64,000 nucleotides of DNA from Streptomyces sp. SCL15-4 (GTDB lineage: Bacteria; Actinomycetota; Actinomycetes; Streptomycetales; Streptomycetaceae): positions 5,146,001 through 5,210,000 of the forward strand of contig NZ_JAOBTQ010000001.1 in the NCBI RefSeq assembly GCF_033366695.1, given 5' to 3'. Positions 1 to 7,217 of this stretch are shown in pieces. Under the pieces are notes generated by a model that was not told the DNA's origin, did no database searches, and was given only the letters and a program-made list of their open reading frames with translations. Every line of letters starts with the position of its first letter. The stretch's first letter is position 1. A program made the translations under genes and the position numbers.

Positions 1-918
1 GTCGCGCTCGCCGCCGCGCGCGGCTTCGACGTGCCCGAGGCGGCCCGGGCGCTGGAAGGGGCCAGGCCCACCGCGGTGAACCTGTCCGTCGGTGTGCGCC
101 GGGCCGAGACCGCGTACCAGGCGGCGCTGGCCCGAACCGGTGACCCCACCGCGGCGGCCGTGGCGGCACTGGCGGCGGCGCGGGCGCTGCACCGGGAGGA
201 CGCCGAGGCCAGCGCCCGGATGGCGGCTCACGGGCTGGCGCTGCTGGACGAACTGCTGCCGGCCGGCGGGCACCGGATCCTGACCCACTGCAACACCGGC
301 TCGCTGGTGTCGGGCGGGGAGGGCACGGCCTTCGCGGTGGCGCTCGGCGCGCACCGGGCGGGGCGGCTGCGGCGACTGTGGGTGGACGAGACACGGCCGC
401 TGTTGCAGGGCGCGCGCCTGACGGCGTACGAGGCGGCCCGCAGCGGCATGGCGTACACCCTGCTCACCGACAACGCGGCGGGCTCGCTGTTCGCGGCGGG
501 CGAGGTGGACGCGGTGCTGATCGGCGCGGACCGGATCGCGGCCGACGGATCGGTGGCGAACAAGGTCGGCAGCTATCCGCTGGCCGTGCTCGCCCGCTAC
601 CACCATGTGCCGTTCATCGTGGTGGCGCCGGTGACGACGATCGACCCGGACACCCCCGACGGCGCCTCCATCGAGGTCGAGCAGCGCCCCGGCTTCGAGG
701 TGACCGAGGTCGTGGCACCCCAGGTGGCGACGGCCGGGGCGGCGAGCGGGATCGCGGTGGCGCCGCTCGGGACACAGGCGTACAACCCGGCGTTCGACGT
801 GACGCCCCCCGAACTGGTGACGGCCATCGTCACCGAGGAAGGGGTCGTCTCCCCGGTGACCGCCGAGTCCCTTGCCGAGGTCTGCGCCCGTTCACGCCGC
901 ACCGCGGACCCCGCATGA
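1..918 (+). CDS. mtnA: methylthioribose-1-phosphate isomerase (5' end outside window)
   Basis: MtnA isomerises 5-methylthioribose-1-phosphate to the ribulose form in the cytosolic methionine salvage pathway. The frame is open from base 1, so the start codon lies upstream; about 305 C-terminal residues are present. The segment HCNTGSLVSGGEG carries the catalytic Cys of the family, and GADRIAADGSVANKVGSYP carries the catalytic Asp and the conserved binding loop; the fold is eIF2B-alpha-like. The gene ends 22 bases before the left repeat of the integrated element, which now separates it from mtrA. The eIF2B-like superfamily includes related sugar-phosphate isomerases, but these motifs favour MtnA. 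Confidence 0.93.
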   Translation, partial: VALAAARGFDVPEAARALEGARPTAVNLSVGVRRAETAYQAALARTGDPTAAAVAALAAARALHREDAEASARMAAHGLALLDELLPAGGHRILTHCNTGSLVSGGEGTAFAVALGAHRAGRLRRLWVDETRPLLQGARLTAYEAARSGMAYTLLTDNAAGSLFAAGEVDAVLIGADRIAADGSVANKVGSYPLAVLARYHHVPFIVVAPVTTIDPDTPDGASIEVEQRPGFEVTEVVAPQVATAGAASGIAVAPLGTQAYNPAFDVTPPELVTAIVTEEGVVSPVTAESLAEVCARSRRTADPA

Positions 919-939
919 GCAGGCCGCTTCCGGCGGCCG

Positions 940-1030
940 GGGGCAGACAGTGACGGCCCTGTACGACTAGAGTCACCGGCCAGTGACCTGCCTCACCAGG
1001 GCGCCTGTCGCTGTTATGAGGAATGGGATG
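940..1030. repeat. left flanking repeat of integrated element (attL-like, copy of mtrA 5' region)
   Basis: This segment is an imperfect direct copy of 6440-6529. The first 17 bases (GGGGCAGACAGTGACGG) are identical, then GTACGACTA, then GTCACCGGCCAGTGA, with about four-fifths identity overall and one single-base length difference. It ends in GAATGGGATG, the bases at the mtrA start. The segments between these blocks differ, so this is not a perfect att duplication. It fits a left attachment site in which one copy is host and the other came with the element, or an old event that has since diverged. Confidence 0.7.
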
Positions 1031-1051
1031 CTCTCGCCCTTGGTGACGGAA

Positions 1052-1093
1052 ACGGCCCCTCTACCTGCGACGATGCGCGAGGAGAGGGGCCGT
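1052..1093 (-). terminator. hairpin downstream of integrase
   Basis: Perfect 11-bp inverted repeat ACGGCCCCTCT / AGAGGGGCCGT (1052-1062 and 1083-1093) with a 20-base loop. It begins 18 bases past the integrase stop on the minus strand, where a factor-independent terminator is expected. There is no clear T-tract. Confidence 0.5.
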
Positions 1094-1110
1094 GACATCC
1101 AACGGCTACA

Positions 1111-2319
1111 TCAAGCGGCGGATTCCAGATCCGATCGAGCGGCTTCCAGCTCCCGGATGCGGGCCGGCTGGCGGAGCAGCCGATCGAGCTGTGCCACCGC
1201 CTCCACGACATCCGGGTCCAGAGCCTCGGCGTAGATGTCCATCGTCGTGGTGATCCGGCTGTGCCGCAGGATCGCCTTCACGATCCGCGGGTGCACCCGG
1301 AGATGGACGAGCAGGGTGCCGCAGGACTTGCGCAGTCCCTTCGGGTTCATCTTGCCCAGTCCCTCCTTCTTGATGATCCGTTGCAGGACCAGGTAGAGGT
1401 GGACCGGTGAGAGTGGACGGCCGGTCCGAGTCACGAACACGTGCCCGTCGGGATCTTAGAACCAGGGGCGCCCCCGGCTGATGGCGCGCTCGCGCAGCAT
1501 GGCCGTCCGTATGCGTGCCCAGCGGAGAGGAGCGATGCACTGGGCGGGCAGTGGCAAGGGTGCTTTCGACGTCTCGGTCTTGAGTTCCGTGTCGACCGTG
1601 CCCGCGCTGGCCCGCTGTCGCTGCTTCTCGACCCAGATGATGCGGTTGTCCAGGTCGATGCTCTCCCAGCGCAGCCCGCACACCTCGGCACGTCGCAGGC
1701 CGAGGAGACAGAGCAGGAGGAAGGCCGGGTAGTACGGAGTCAGGCGACGAGCAGCAGCCAGGAAGCGCAGCACCGTCACGGCATCCCAGCTCTTGCCGCT
1801 GTCGGTGGTCGCGCGGACGTGCACGAGCTTGGCCACGTTGCGAGTCAGGCCGATGTCTTCCACCATCGCGGCCGTGAGCGCGGCTGAGAGAACGCGTAAA
1901 GACCGCTTGGCTGTCTTGGCCCCTTGATCCTCTGCGAGTGCCTGTACGGCCCCTCGTAGCTCCGTGACGCCCAGCTTGACCATGACCTTGGACCCGAGGC
2001 GGGGCCTGAGATGGTGTCGCACGGCTGTTTCGTACGCGCGGTAGCTGTTGGGCGCCAGGTTGGGCTTCACCACGACCTGGAGCCAGTAGTCGAACCACTG
2101 CCCCAGCGTCATGTCGCGGGTTGGCGTAGGGATGCCGCCGGCAGCGCGGTCCAGGAGTTCCCGGCGCTTCCGGTCGCACTCGTCGTAGGTCTTGCCGTAG
2201 GCGAACTTGCGTTTGGTCGTTCCATCCGGCTGCGGGACGTACACCGCCGCTTGGTACCGGCCGTCAGCGCGCCTCGTGACGGTGCCGGAACCGTTGGGGT
2301 TGCGCTTGCGCGGAGGCAT
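1111..2319 (-). pseudogene. int: tyrosine site-specific integrase, interrupted by in-frame TAA
   Basis: Phage/AICE-type tyrosine recombinase that would catalyse integration and excision. Read through, it is about 402 residues: an N-terminal arm-binding region, a SAM-like core-binding domain (about 70-165) and the catalytic domain. The first catalytic Arg lies in GLRRAEVCGLRW (about residue 209). The C-terminal part has a KGLRKS box (Lys replaces the usual first His), LRHS and the nucleophile in DIYAE. A TAA at 1458-1456, in the same frame, splits the protein into 287-residue and 109-residue pieces after SRGRPWF and so separates R from the HxxR/Tyr box. Its ATG overlaps the xis stop (TGATG). 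Likely inactive unless the stop is a sequencing error or is read through. Confidence 0.88.
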
Positions 2320-2463
2320 CAGGAAGCCTCCTCAAGCCGTGTGCGGATGTACTCCTGGACGGCACTTTCGGGGATGCGCCGGCACCGGCCTTCCGTGAAC
2401 GACGCCAGACGTTTCGAGCGGATCAGGTCGTACACCTTCGAGCGGCTGTACTTGAGCGGGTAG
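2319..2463 (-). pseudogene. xis: excisionase (Xis, AlpA/MerR-like HTH), 5'-truncated
   Basis: The C-terminal ~48 residues match the short helix-turn-helix excisionases of pSAM2-type elements: YSRSKVYDLIRSKRL is the HTH core and GRCRRIPESAVQEYI the wing. No start codon or N-terminal part belongs to it. Upstream, at the GAGGAACTACCCG junction, the sequence passes directly into rep in another frame, so a deletion removed the end of rep and the start of xis. It normally steers the integrase towards excision; here it sits one base before int. Confidence 0.75.
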
Positions 2464-2790
2464 TTCCTCCCGGGCGATCTCGCGGCTGTGCTGGATGTCG
2501 CGGCGGATGTTGGCGGCGAGCCAGGACTCACCGGGGGTGTGGCCGTGGCCGGCGTAGGTCCAGTGGGCGAGGGTGAGCGTGGTCGCTTCCTCGTCGTCGG
2601 GGTCGGGCAGGCCGAAGGCGGCGCGTTGCTGGGCGGCGCGGTAGTCGGCGCGGGTCTGGCGGAGTGCGCCGAGGGTGGTGGAGTAGCGGCGGGACTTGGT
2701 GGAGAAGTGGCCGCGGAAGCCGAGCATGTGCGCCCAGTCGCGGAGCTTGCGGTCCGGGTAGAGCGGATGCAGGTCCAGGCATGCCCACCC
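2464..2790 (-). pseudogene. AICE replication initiator (RepSA-like), C-terminal fragment
   Basis: About 105 residues in one minus frame match the C-terminal end of actinomycete rolling-circle replication initiators: the WAHMLGFRGHFSTKSRRYS signature, then LTLAHWTYAGHGHTPGE and DIQHSREIAREE. The family is usually above 400 residues, so the catalytic domain is missing. The upstream end is cut at about 2790, where a plus-strand GntR fragment begins; the downstream end is cut at the xis junction. It marks the element as a decayed AICE that can no longer replicate on its own. Confidence 0.72.
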
Positions 2791-3419
2791 ACGGCGTGGC
2801 TCGTATGACCGCACGCCAAGCGCTCGGCGTACTCCAGAACGAAGGTCTTGCGGAGTCTCGCAAGGGCGCCGGCGTGTTCGTGCGCGCCTTCAAGCCGCTC
2901 AGGCGGCGAGGCATCCAGCGGCTATCCCGCGACCAGTGGGGCTCGGGCCGTTCCATCTGGTCGGCGGACATCGAGGACCGCACCCTTGTGGTCGACCAGG
3001 TGCAGGTCTACGAGGCGACTGCACCCGAACGGATCAGTCAGGTGCTGGACATGGAGACCGGAGCGCCGACATGCGTGCGCAGCCGCCGTTTCGTCCTGGA
3101 CGACAAGCCTGTTCTTCTGTCTACCTCATACCTTCCCGCGGACCTGGTGGCAGGGTCGGCGATCACCCAGGAAGACACCGGCCCCGGTGGCACGTACGCC
3201 CGGCTGGCCGAGTTGGGCCACAAGCCCGTGCACTTCCGTGAGGAGATCCGTTCCCGGATGCCGTCGCAGGAGGAGGCGAACCGCCTTCAGCTCTCTATGG
3301 GCACTCCAGTGATCATGGTGTGCCGCACGGCATTCGCCGACGAGGGGCGTCCCGTTGAGGTGAACGAGATGATCCTCGACTCGGCCGCGTACGTGTTGGA
3401 GTACGACTTCGACGCCTGA
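2781..3419 (+). pseudogene. KorSA-like GntR-family regulator, N-terminally truncated
   Basis: The first usable ATG gives 212 residues. Homologous sequence starts at GVARMTARQALGVLQNEGL, the recognition helix of a GntR winged helix, and runs into a complete UTRA ligand-binding domain ending VLEYDFDA. The first helices of the DNA-binding domain, about 40 residues, are absent, and upstream lies antisense rep sequence. In pSAM2 the homologue KorSA represses the pra activator of replication and transfer. Here DNA binding is probably impaired. It converges with the NERD gene, which starts one base after this stop. Confidence 0.72.
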
Positions 3420-4037
3420 TCAGCCGACCCAGGTACCCGCGTCTCGCGCCACGCCGTAGATGTGGGCAACCTGGTCGGAGGAGAGCGCCGGTGACAGGCC
3501 CGACAGAACTTGGTCGAGGTGTTCCACTTCCAGGACGAGGACTGGCGGGTTGGCGTTTTTGACCTTCAGTTTCGCCGCGTGGACGACCGAGATCACGGGG
3601 CGGACGGGAATCTCCATGCCGCCCCGTCGCGTCAGGGCACGAGACACCCGGCGTGCTTCGGACTGGCTGATCGCGATGTGGCGCTGCACGGCCCCGTTCA
3701 CGGTGATGGCAGCGTCGCCGTACCAGACGGACTTACCCCGGTGCCGCTTGGAATTGATGGAGAAGACGCCGGCCGGACCAATGGCGAGGTGGTCGATGTC
3801 GGCGCCGCTGGCCCACTGAATGGCGTGGAAGATGTACCAACCGCGTCTGCGGAGCCTGTCCAGCCGTCGACCAGTGACACGCTCCCCCACGAGCCCATCC
3901 GACCAGCTACGAATCTCCGACCGAGGCGACCAGCGCTCAGCCAGTCTCAGCAGCGGGTTCGGCTGTAGTTCCCGGATCTTGCGTCGCACCGCGTCGCCCG
4001 GACGGTTCCTCGCCAAGTCGCCTGCCAGCAGTTGCAC
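3420..4037 (-). CDS. NERD domain protein
   Basis: A 205-residue protein with a nuclease-related (NERD) domain: GERVTGRRLDRL, RGWYIFHAI, GADIDHLAIGPAGVFSINSK and RHRGKSVW follow the family pattern G-E....D-h-D-h-h...Q/K. The short residue-1-to-50 leader has no recognised domain, and no helicase or kinase domain is fused. NERD domains are related to restriction-endonuclease-like folds and are common on plasmids and in anti-foreign-DNA loci. Its place inside the decayed AICE makes it element cargo. The precise activity is unknown. Confidence 0.75.
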   Translation of the reverse strand: MQLLAGDLARNRPGDAVRRKIRELQPNPLLRLAERWSPRSEIRSWSDGLVGERVTGRRLDRLRRRGWYIFHAIQWASGADIDHLAIGPAGVFSINSKRHRGKSVWYGDAAITVNGAVQRHIAISQSEARRVSRALTRRGGMEIPVRPVISVVHAAKLKVKNANPPVLVLEVEHLDQVLSGLSPALSSDQVAHIYGVARDAGTWVG

Positions 4038-4390
4038 CCTGCCCCCTCGTGTGCGCGTCGATGCCAGACCACCACGGAGGCTTACCGAGTCAAAGAGCCA
4101 TATCGGCCAGGAGCTGTTACAGGTTTCTCTACCTCATCAAGCCCCGGCTGCGCTCCGCTCCGCCGGGTGCGCTTCCCGGCTGCGCCGCGGGCGATGCTCC
4201 TGCCTCCGGCCCGCTCCGCCCGCGCTGCGCCGACGCGCGCCCGCACGTGGATATGGCCGGCAGCCATGAGTCGAGCACCGCACATCGCTCACCTGACGGT
4301 CAGGACAGTGCCTTCGGCGGGGGATCGGCCGGCACCGGGATGGCGGGGGCGCCGTCGCCGGCCGCGGGCGTGTAGTGGCGTGCGCGGGGT

Positions 4391-4540
4391 GCTCCCATCC
4401 CGTCCACCGTCGCCCCAGGCAGAGCCGAGCAGACGCGGCCCATGGCGTCCAGGTCGTTCGTACAGTGGTGCGCTCCACCTGGACGCCATGAACCACGCCC
4501 GCTCCACGGTGTGTGGGTCGACGGCGGACGGGATGGGAGC
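4391..4540. repeat. 150-bp nested inverted repeat in non-coding AICE DNA
   Basis: The outer arms 4391-4412 and 4519-4540 are inverted copies matching at 21 of 22 bases. The inner arms CATGGCGTCCAGGT (4441-4454) and ACCTGGACGCCATG (4477-4490) pair perfectly over 14 bases around a 22-base loop. The intervening 28-base stretches are equal in length and also pair at more than half of positions. The whole could fold into one long hairpin in single-stranded DNA or RNA. It lies in the 670-base stretch 4038-4707, which holds no credible gene. By position it may be a single-strand origin, sti-like or transfer locus; that is inference. Confidence 0.75.
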
Positions 4541-4661
4541 TGGGGTGAGTGGTGGCTTAAGGAGAGATAGTGCCGCATGGCACAAGAATTGAGACACCCT
4601 CTCAGCGATCTCCGGTAAGGCGCCCCGAAGTAGCTCCAGTCCAGAACCGTTCTGTGGACCT

Positions 4662-4702
4662 CTCCTTGATCACAGGCGTACGGTGGGGCCAGTATCAAGG
4701 AG
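4662..4702 (+). promoter_or_regulatory. inverted repeat covering a ribosome binding site
   Basis: CTCCTTGAT (4662-4670) pairs perfectly with ATCAAGGAG (4694-4702) around a 23-base loop. The right arm contains the AAGGAG Shine-Dalgarno of the membrane protein starting at 4708, so in RNA the stem would hide the ribosome binding site. It could equally be a protein operator. Confidence 0.55.
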
Positions 4703-4707
4703 TGCTG

Positions 4708-5187
4708 ATGCGTGTTGAAACCGTAACGGCGTTGGTCACTGCGGCAGGTGCACTGATCGTGGGATCGGCAACAGCCTGGGCTGCGCTTAGATCTGCAAAT
4801 TTGGCACAGGCCGACAAGCTGTTGCAGGCCATGAAAGACGAAGCCGCCCTGCTTGCCGAACTACCTGAGGGCTCGGAGGCGCGGCGTGACCTTCAAGCGC
4901 ATCTGGAGTGGATGACTAAGCGGTATGTGCCTGAGCGTGCAGTACAGGTACAGGTCAAGGTCGACAAATCATATATGATCCTCGGTCTGTTGCTTGGAAC
5001 GGCGTGTGTCGCCCTCATCTACTGGATGGTCCGACTCGGAGGCTGGGCTCTGTGGGCGCTCGTGCTGCTCGTGCCGCTGTTTCTAGTGTCCTTGTACGGC
5101 TTCGTTTTCGAGGCTTCCGGTGGCGACAGCCGAGAGCGGCTCATGAGCGAGGCAGCCGCTGCCGACGGTAAAGATGGAGCCGAGTAA
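4708..5187 (+). CDS. small membrane protein of unknown function
   Basis: A 159-residue protein with three hydrophobic stretches. An N-terminal segment (VTALVTAAGALIVGSATAWA) is followed by a charged, probably cytoplasmic helical region of about 65 residues with a Val-Gln-rich stretch. A pair of closely spaced helices follows (GLLLGTACVALIYWMV and LWALVLLVPLFLVSLYGFVF), then an acidic tail. The ATG at 4708 is chosen because AAGGAG precedes it by five bases; an open frame extends upstream but lacks a ribosome site. It belongs to the AICE remnant and its codon use is less GC-biased than flanking core genes. No family recognised. Confidence 0.6.
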   Translation: MRVETVTALVTAAGALIVGSATAWAALRSANLAQADKLLQAMKDEAALLAELPEGSEARRDLQAHLEWMTKRYVPERAVQVQVKVDKSYMILGLLLGTACVALIYWMVRLGGWALWALVLLVPLFLVSLYGFVFEASGGDSRERLMSEAAAADGKDGAE

Positions 5188-5445
5188 ATGGTTCCGGGGG
5201 ATTTGTCAAGAGTTGCTGTTCCCCTTGACACCAACTACTCAACAACAGCGGTGGATGAAGGCGGACGGGGTGGATGTTGGCGACCACTTCGACGCCGAAC
5301 CATCAAGGTACTGCAGCGCTTAGAGAACGGCATGATCGACCTGATGAGGATGAGGGTCGAAACCTGTTCCAGGCGGGGTGCCGTTCAATCGATGGGCGGC
5401 GCCCCGTCAGCTTGACTCGGCCATTGAGACTCCGCCTGCTGCGCG
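5188..5445. other. no supported gene
   Basis: A 75-codon plus-strand frame abuts the preceding stop (TAAATG) but has no ribosome site, no domain and unremarkable composition. It is not called as a gene. Lower GC than the surrounding chromosome. Confidence 0.5.
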
Positions 5446-5490
5446 AAAAAACGTGGGCTGTTGGGTCATCAACGACTCAACAGCCCACGT
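5446..5490 (-). terminator. intrinsic terminator of the 44-codon gene
   Basis: Perfect 13-bp stem (ACGTGGGCTGTTG at 5451-5463 with its complement at 5478-5490), 14-base loop, followed on the minus strand by six T residues. It starts 8 bases after the TAG of the small gene upstream. This is the clearest classical rho-independent terminator in the window. Confidence 0.85.
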
Positions 5491-5497
5491 CTGCCCG

Positions 5498-5632
5498 CTA
5501 CCGGCGCAGAAGGACGCGAAGGACTTCAGTGATGTCCTTGCGGTTACAGCACAGGAGAGCCAGAACCCCGAAGGTCAGGAAGACCACCAGGCTGAGCGCG
5601 ATGAGTGCGACCGTGATTTCGTTTTCGAGCAT
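5498..5632 (-). CDS. 44-residue single-pass membrane protein
   Basis: The protein begins MLENEITVALIALSL, has one hydrophobic helix (about residues 7-28) ending in Cys-Cys, then a basic amphipathic tail NRKDITEVLRVLLRR. The tail resembles the (D)IxxVLRAL...RR end of many tiny Streptomyces membrane proteins found beside mobile elements. A strong intrinsic terminator directly after the TAG supports expression. An AGG lies 11 bases before the ATG, inside the right arm of an 8-bp hairpin. Function unknown; it is short enough to be missed by length-filtered gene calling. Confidence 0.6.
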   Translation of the reverse strand: MLENEITVALIALSLVVFLTFGVLALLCCNRKDITEVLRVLLRR

Positions 5633-5638
5633 GCGAAT

Positions 5639-5661
5639 CTATGCCTCTCTTACAGGCATAG
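5639..5661. repeat. 8-bp inverted repeat upstream of the 44-codon gene
   Basis: CTATGCCT (5639-5646) and AGGCATAG (5654-5661), perfect, with a 7-base loop, 7 bases before the start codon. It could be an operator, or an RNA hairpin holding the weak ribosome site. Confidence 0.55.
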
Positions 5662-5932
5662 AACGGCATGGTTCACCAGGCGAGCCCGCTGCGGCTCTTC
5701 ACACCAGCGCAATCTACGTGTGGATGGTTGAGGTACTGCTTCAGAAGTAAGCGGATCTCAATTGTACGGCACCAGTGCGGTACAGCAGCGGAGTACAGCA
5801 ACCCTGGTGATCCCTGGCGGCCCTACTGAACCGCAGGGGCCCACATGAGCAGGTCGGACGATGTCGGATGACCTCAGCGACCGCCCCGCCCGTAGTTCGC
5901 ATCGAGGGGCACGTAGGGCGAGGGACTGTGGC

Positions 5933-6367
5933 TCAAGCCGTGATCCGACGGTCGTTGCCCCAGTACACGAGGAGGGTTCGCCGGCGGGCCCTCTTCAGCT
6001 GGCCCAGCAGGCGGGCGTAGTCCTCGTCAGGTGTCTGCCAGCGGGAGTCATCCCAGTCCAGGGCCAGGTATGGTTCCACCGCTGCTAGCGCTGCCCGCAT
6101 CTCCTGGGTTGCTTCGTAGTAGCGCTCGAAGCCCCTGAGCGGTAGTTCCAGCTGGTAGCGCAGTGCCTCGTCACTGACGCCGATCTCGCTCTGGCGCACT
6201 TGCCTCGGGTAGGTTGCAGCCAGCTCGGCCCGGCGCACACATGCGATCGCGCGATCGATGGCCTCGCGACGAGACGTCTGCCAGCCGAAACGCGTGGCCG
6301 CCAACGGAGCGAACAGCGCCCCTACCAGGACGCCGGCCAGCGCGAGCACGGGGCCAAGCCAAGTCAT
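5933..6367 (-). CDS. hypothetical protein with N-terminal membrane helix
   Basis: A 144-residue protein from the ATG at 6367. An N-terminal helix (MTWLGPVLALAGVLVGALFAP) leads into a soluble domain of roughly 120 residues rich in Arg, Glu and aromatic residues (RREAIDRAIACVRRAEL, LDWDDSRWQTPDEDYARLLG), probably helical. An alternative ATG at 6427 would add 20 residues (MMSATDVSPVD) ahead of the helix. GGAGG lies 13 bases before the 6367 start, farther than usual. It is the last gene of the inserted element before the right repeat. No known family recognised. Confidence 0.6.
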   Translation of the reverse strand: MTWLGPVLALAGVLVGALFAPLAATRFGWQTSRREAIDRAIACVRRAELAATYPRQVRQSEIGVSDEALRYQLELPLRGFERYYEATQEMRAALAAVEPYLALDWDDSRWQTPDEDYARLLGQLKRARRRTLLVYWGNDRRITA

Positions 6368-6439
6368 ACCCTCTGATCCCCCTCCAAGTCTGTGGTCGAC
6401 CGGGCTGACATCCGTCGCTGACATCAACGTCCCCGGACA

Positions 6440-6529
6440 GGGGCAGACAGTGACGGTTCGGTACGACTATCGTCACCGGCCAGTGAGCCTGCTCACCTGC
6501 GCCTCTGTCGTCGTTACAAGAATGGGATG
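6440..6529. repeat. right flanking repeat (attR-like), contains mtrA promoter region and start codon
   Basis: Partner of 940-1030. It shares GGGGCAGACAGTGACGG, GTACGACTA, GTCACCGGCCAGTGA and GAATGGGATG. The latter runs into the first mtrA codon at 6527. The inverted pair GTCAC...GTGA within it could serve a regulator. All DNA from here on is host chromosome. Confidence 0.7.
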
Positions 6530-7216
6530 ATGTCGTTTATGAAGGGACGAGTCCTTGTCGTCGACGACGACACCGCACTGGCCGAGATGCTCGGCATCGT
6601 GCTGCGTGGTGAAGGTTTTGAGCCGTCTTTCGTAGCCGACGGCGACAAGGCGCTGGCCGCTTTCCGTGAGAGCAAGCCCGATCTTGTGCTGCTCGACCTG
6701 ATGCTGCCCGGCCGGGACGGCATCGAGGTGTGCCGGCTGATCCGGGCGGAGTCCGGGGTGCCGATCGTGATGCTCACGGCCAAGAGCGACACCGTGGATG
6801 TGGTGGTGGGCCTGGAGTCGGGGGCCGACGACTACATCGTCAAGCCGTTCAAGCCGAAGGAGCTGGTGGCCCGGATCCGGGCCAGGCTGCGCAGGTCGGA
6901 GGAGCCGGCGCCGGAGCAGCTCACCATCGGTGACCTGGTCATCGATGTCGCCGGACACTCGGTGAAGCGGGACGGGCAGTCGATCGCGCTGACCCCGCTG
7001 GAGTTCGACCTGCTGGTCGCGCTCGCGCGCAAGCCGTGGCAGGTGTTCACGCGTGAGGTGCTGCTGGAGCAGGTGTGGGGCTACCGGCACGCGGCCGACA
7101 CGCGGCTTGTCAACGTGCACGTCCAGCGGCTGCGTTCCAAGGTCGAGAAGGACCCGGAGCGGCCGGAGATCGTGGTGACCGTCCGTGGTGTCGGTTACAA
7201 GGCCGGGCCGAGCTGA
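6527..7216 (+). CDS. mtrA: two-component response regulator MtrA
   Basis: OmpR/PhoB-type regulator of 229 residues. It controls development, cell-wall homeostasis and antibiotic synthesis in Streptomyces. The receiver domain (about 7-120) has the acidic pair in VVDDDTALAEM, the phosphoacceptor Asp near residue 57 in LLDLMLPGRDG, Thr in MLTAK and Lys in VKPFKP. A winged-helix output domain (about 135-225) includes REVLLEQVWGY and VHVQRLRSKVE. The start MMSFMKGRVL is the usual Streptomyces one. The mtrB start follows the stop by one base. The promoter lies in the right repeat, so an inserted element now sits immediately upstream. Confidence 0.97.
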   Translation: MMSFMKGRVLVVDDDTALAEMLGIVLRGEGFEPSFVADGDKALAAFRESKPDLVLLDLMLPGRDGIEVCRLIRAESGVPIVMLTAKSDTVDVVVGLESGADDYIVKPFKPKELVARIRARLRRSEEPAPEQLTIGDLVIDVAGHSVKRDGQSIALTPLEFDLLVALARKPWQVFTREVLLEQVWGYRHAADTRLVNVHVQRLRSKVEKDPERPEIVVTVRGVGYKAGPS

Positions 7217-7217
7217 C

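Noticed and set aside
4137..4270. CG-rich inverted words around 4145-4200 as a second structured locus
   Set aside because: Matches are short and expected at this composition; no arm is longer than about seven clean pairs.
5188..5415. 75-codon frame directly after the small membrane protein
   Set aside because: It abuts the stop but has no ribosome site, domain or recognisable codon bias.
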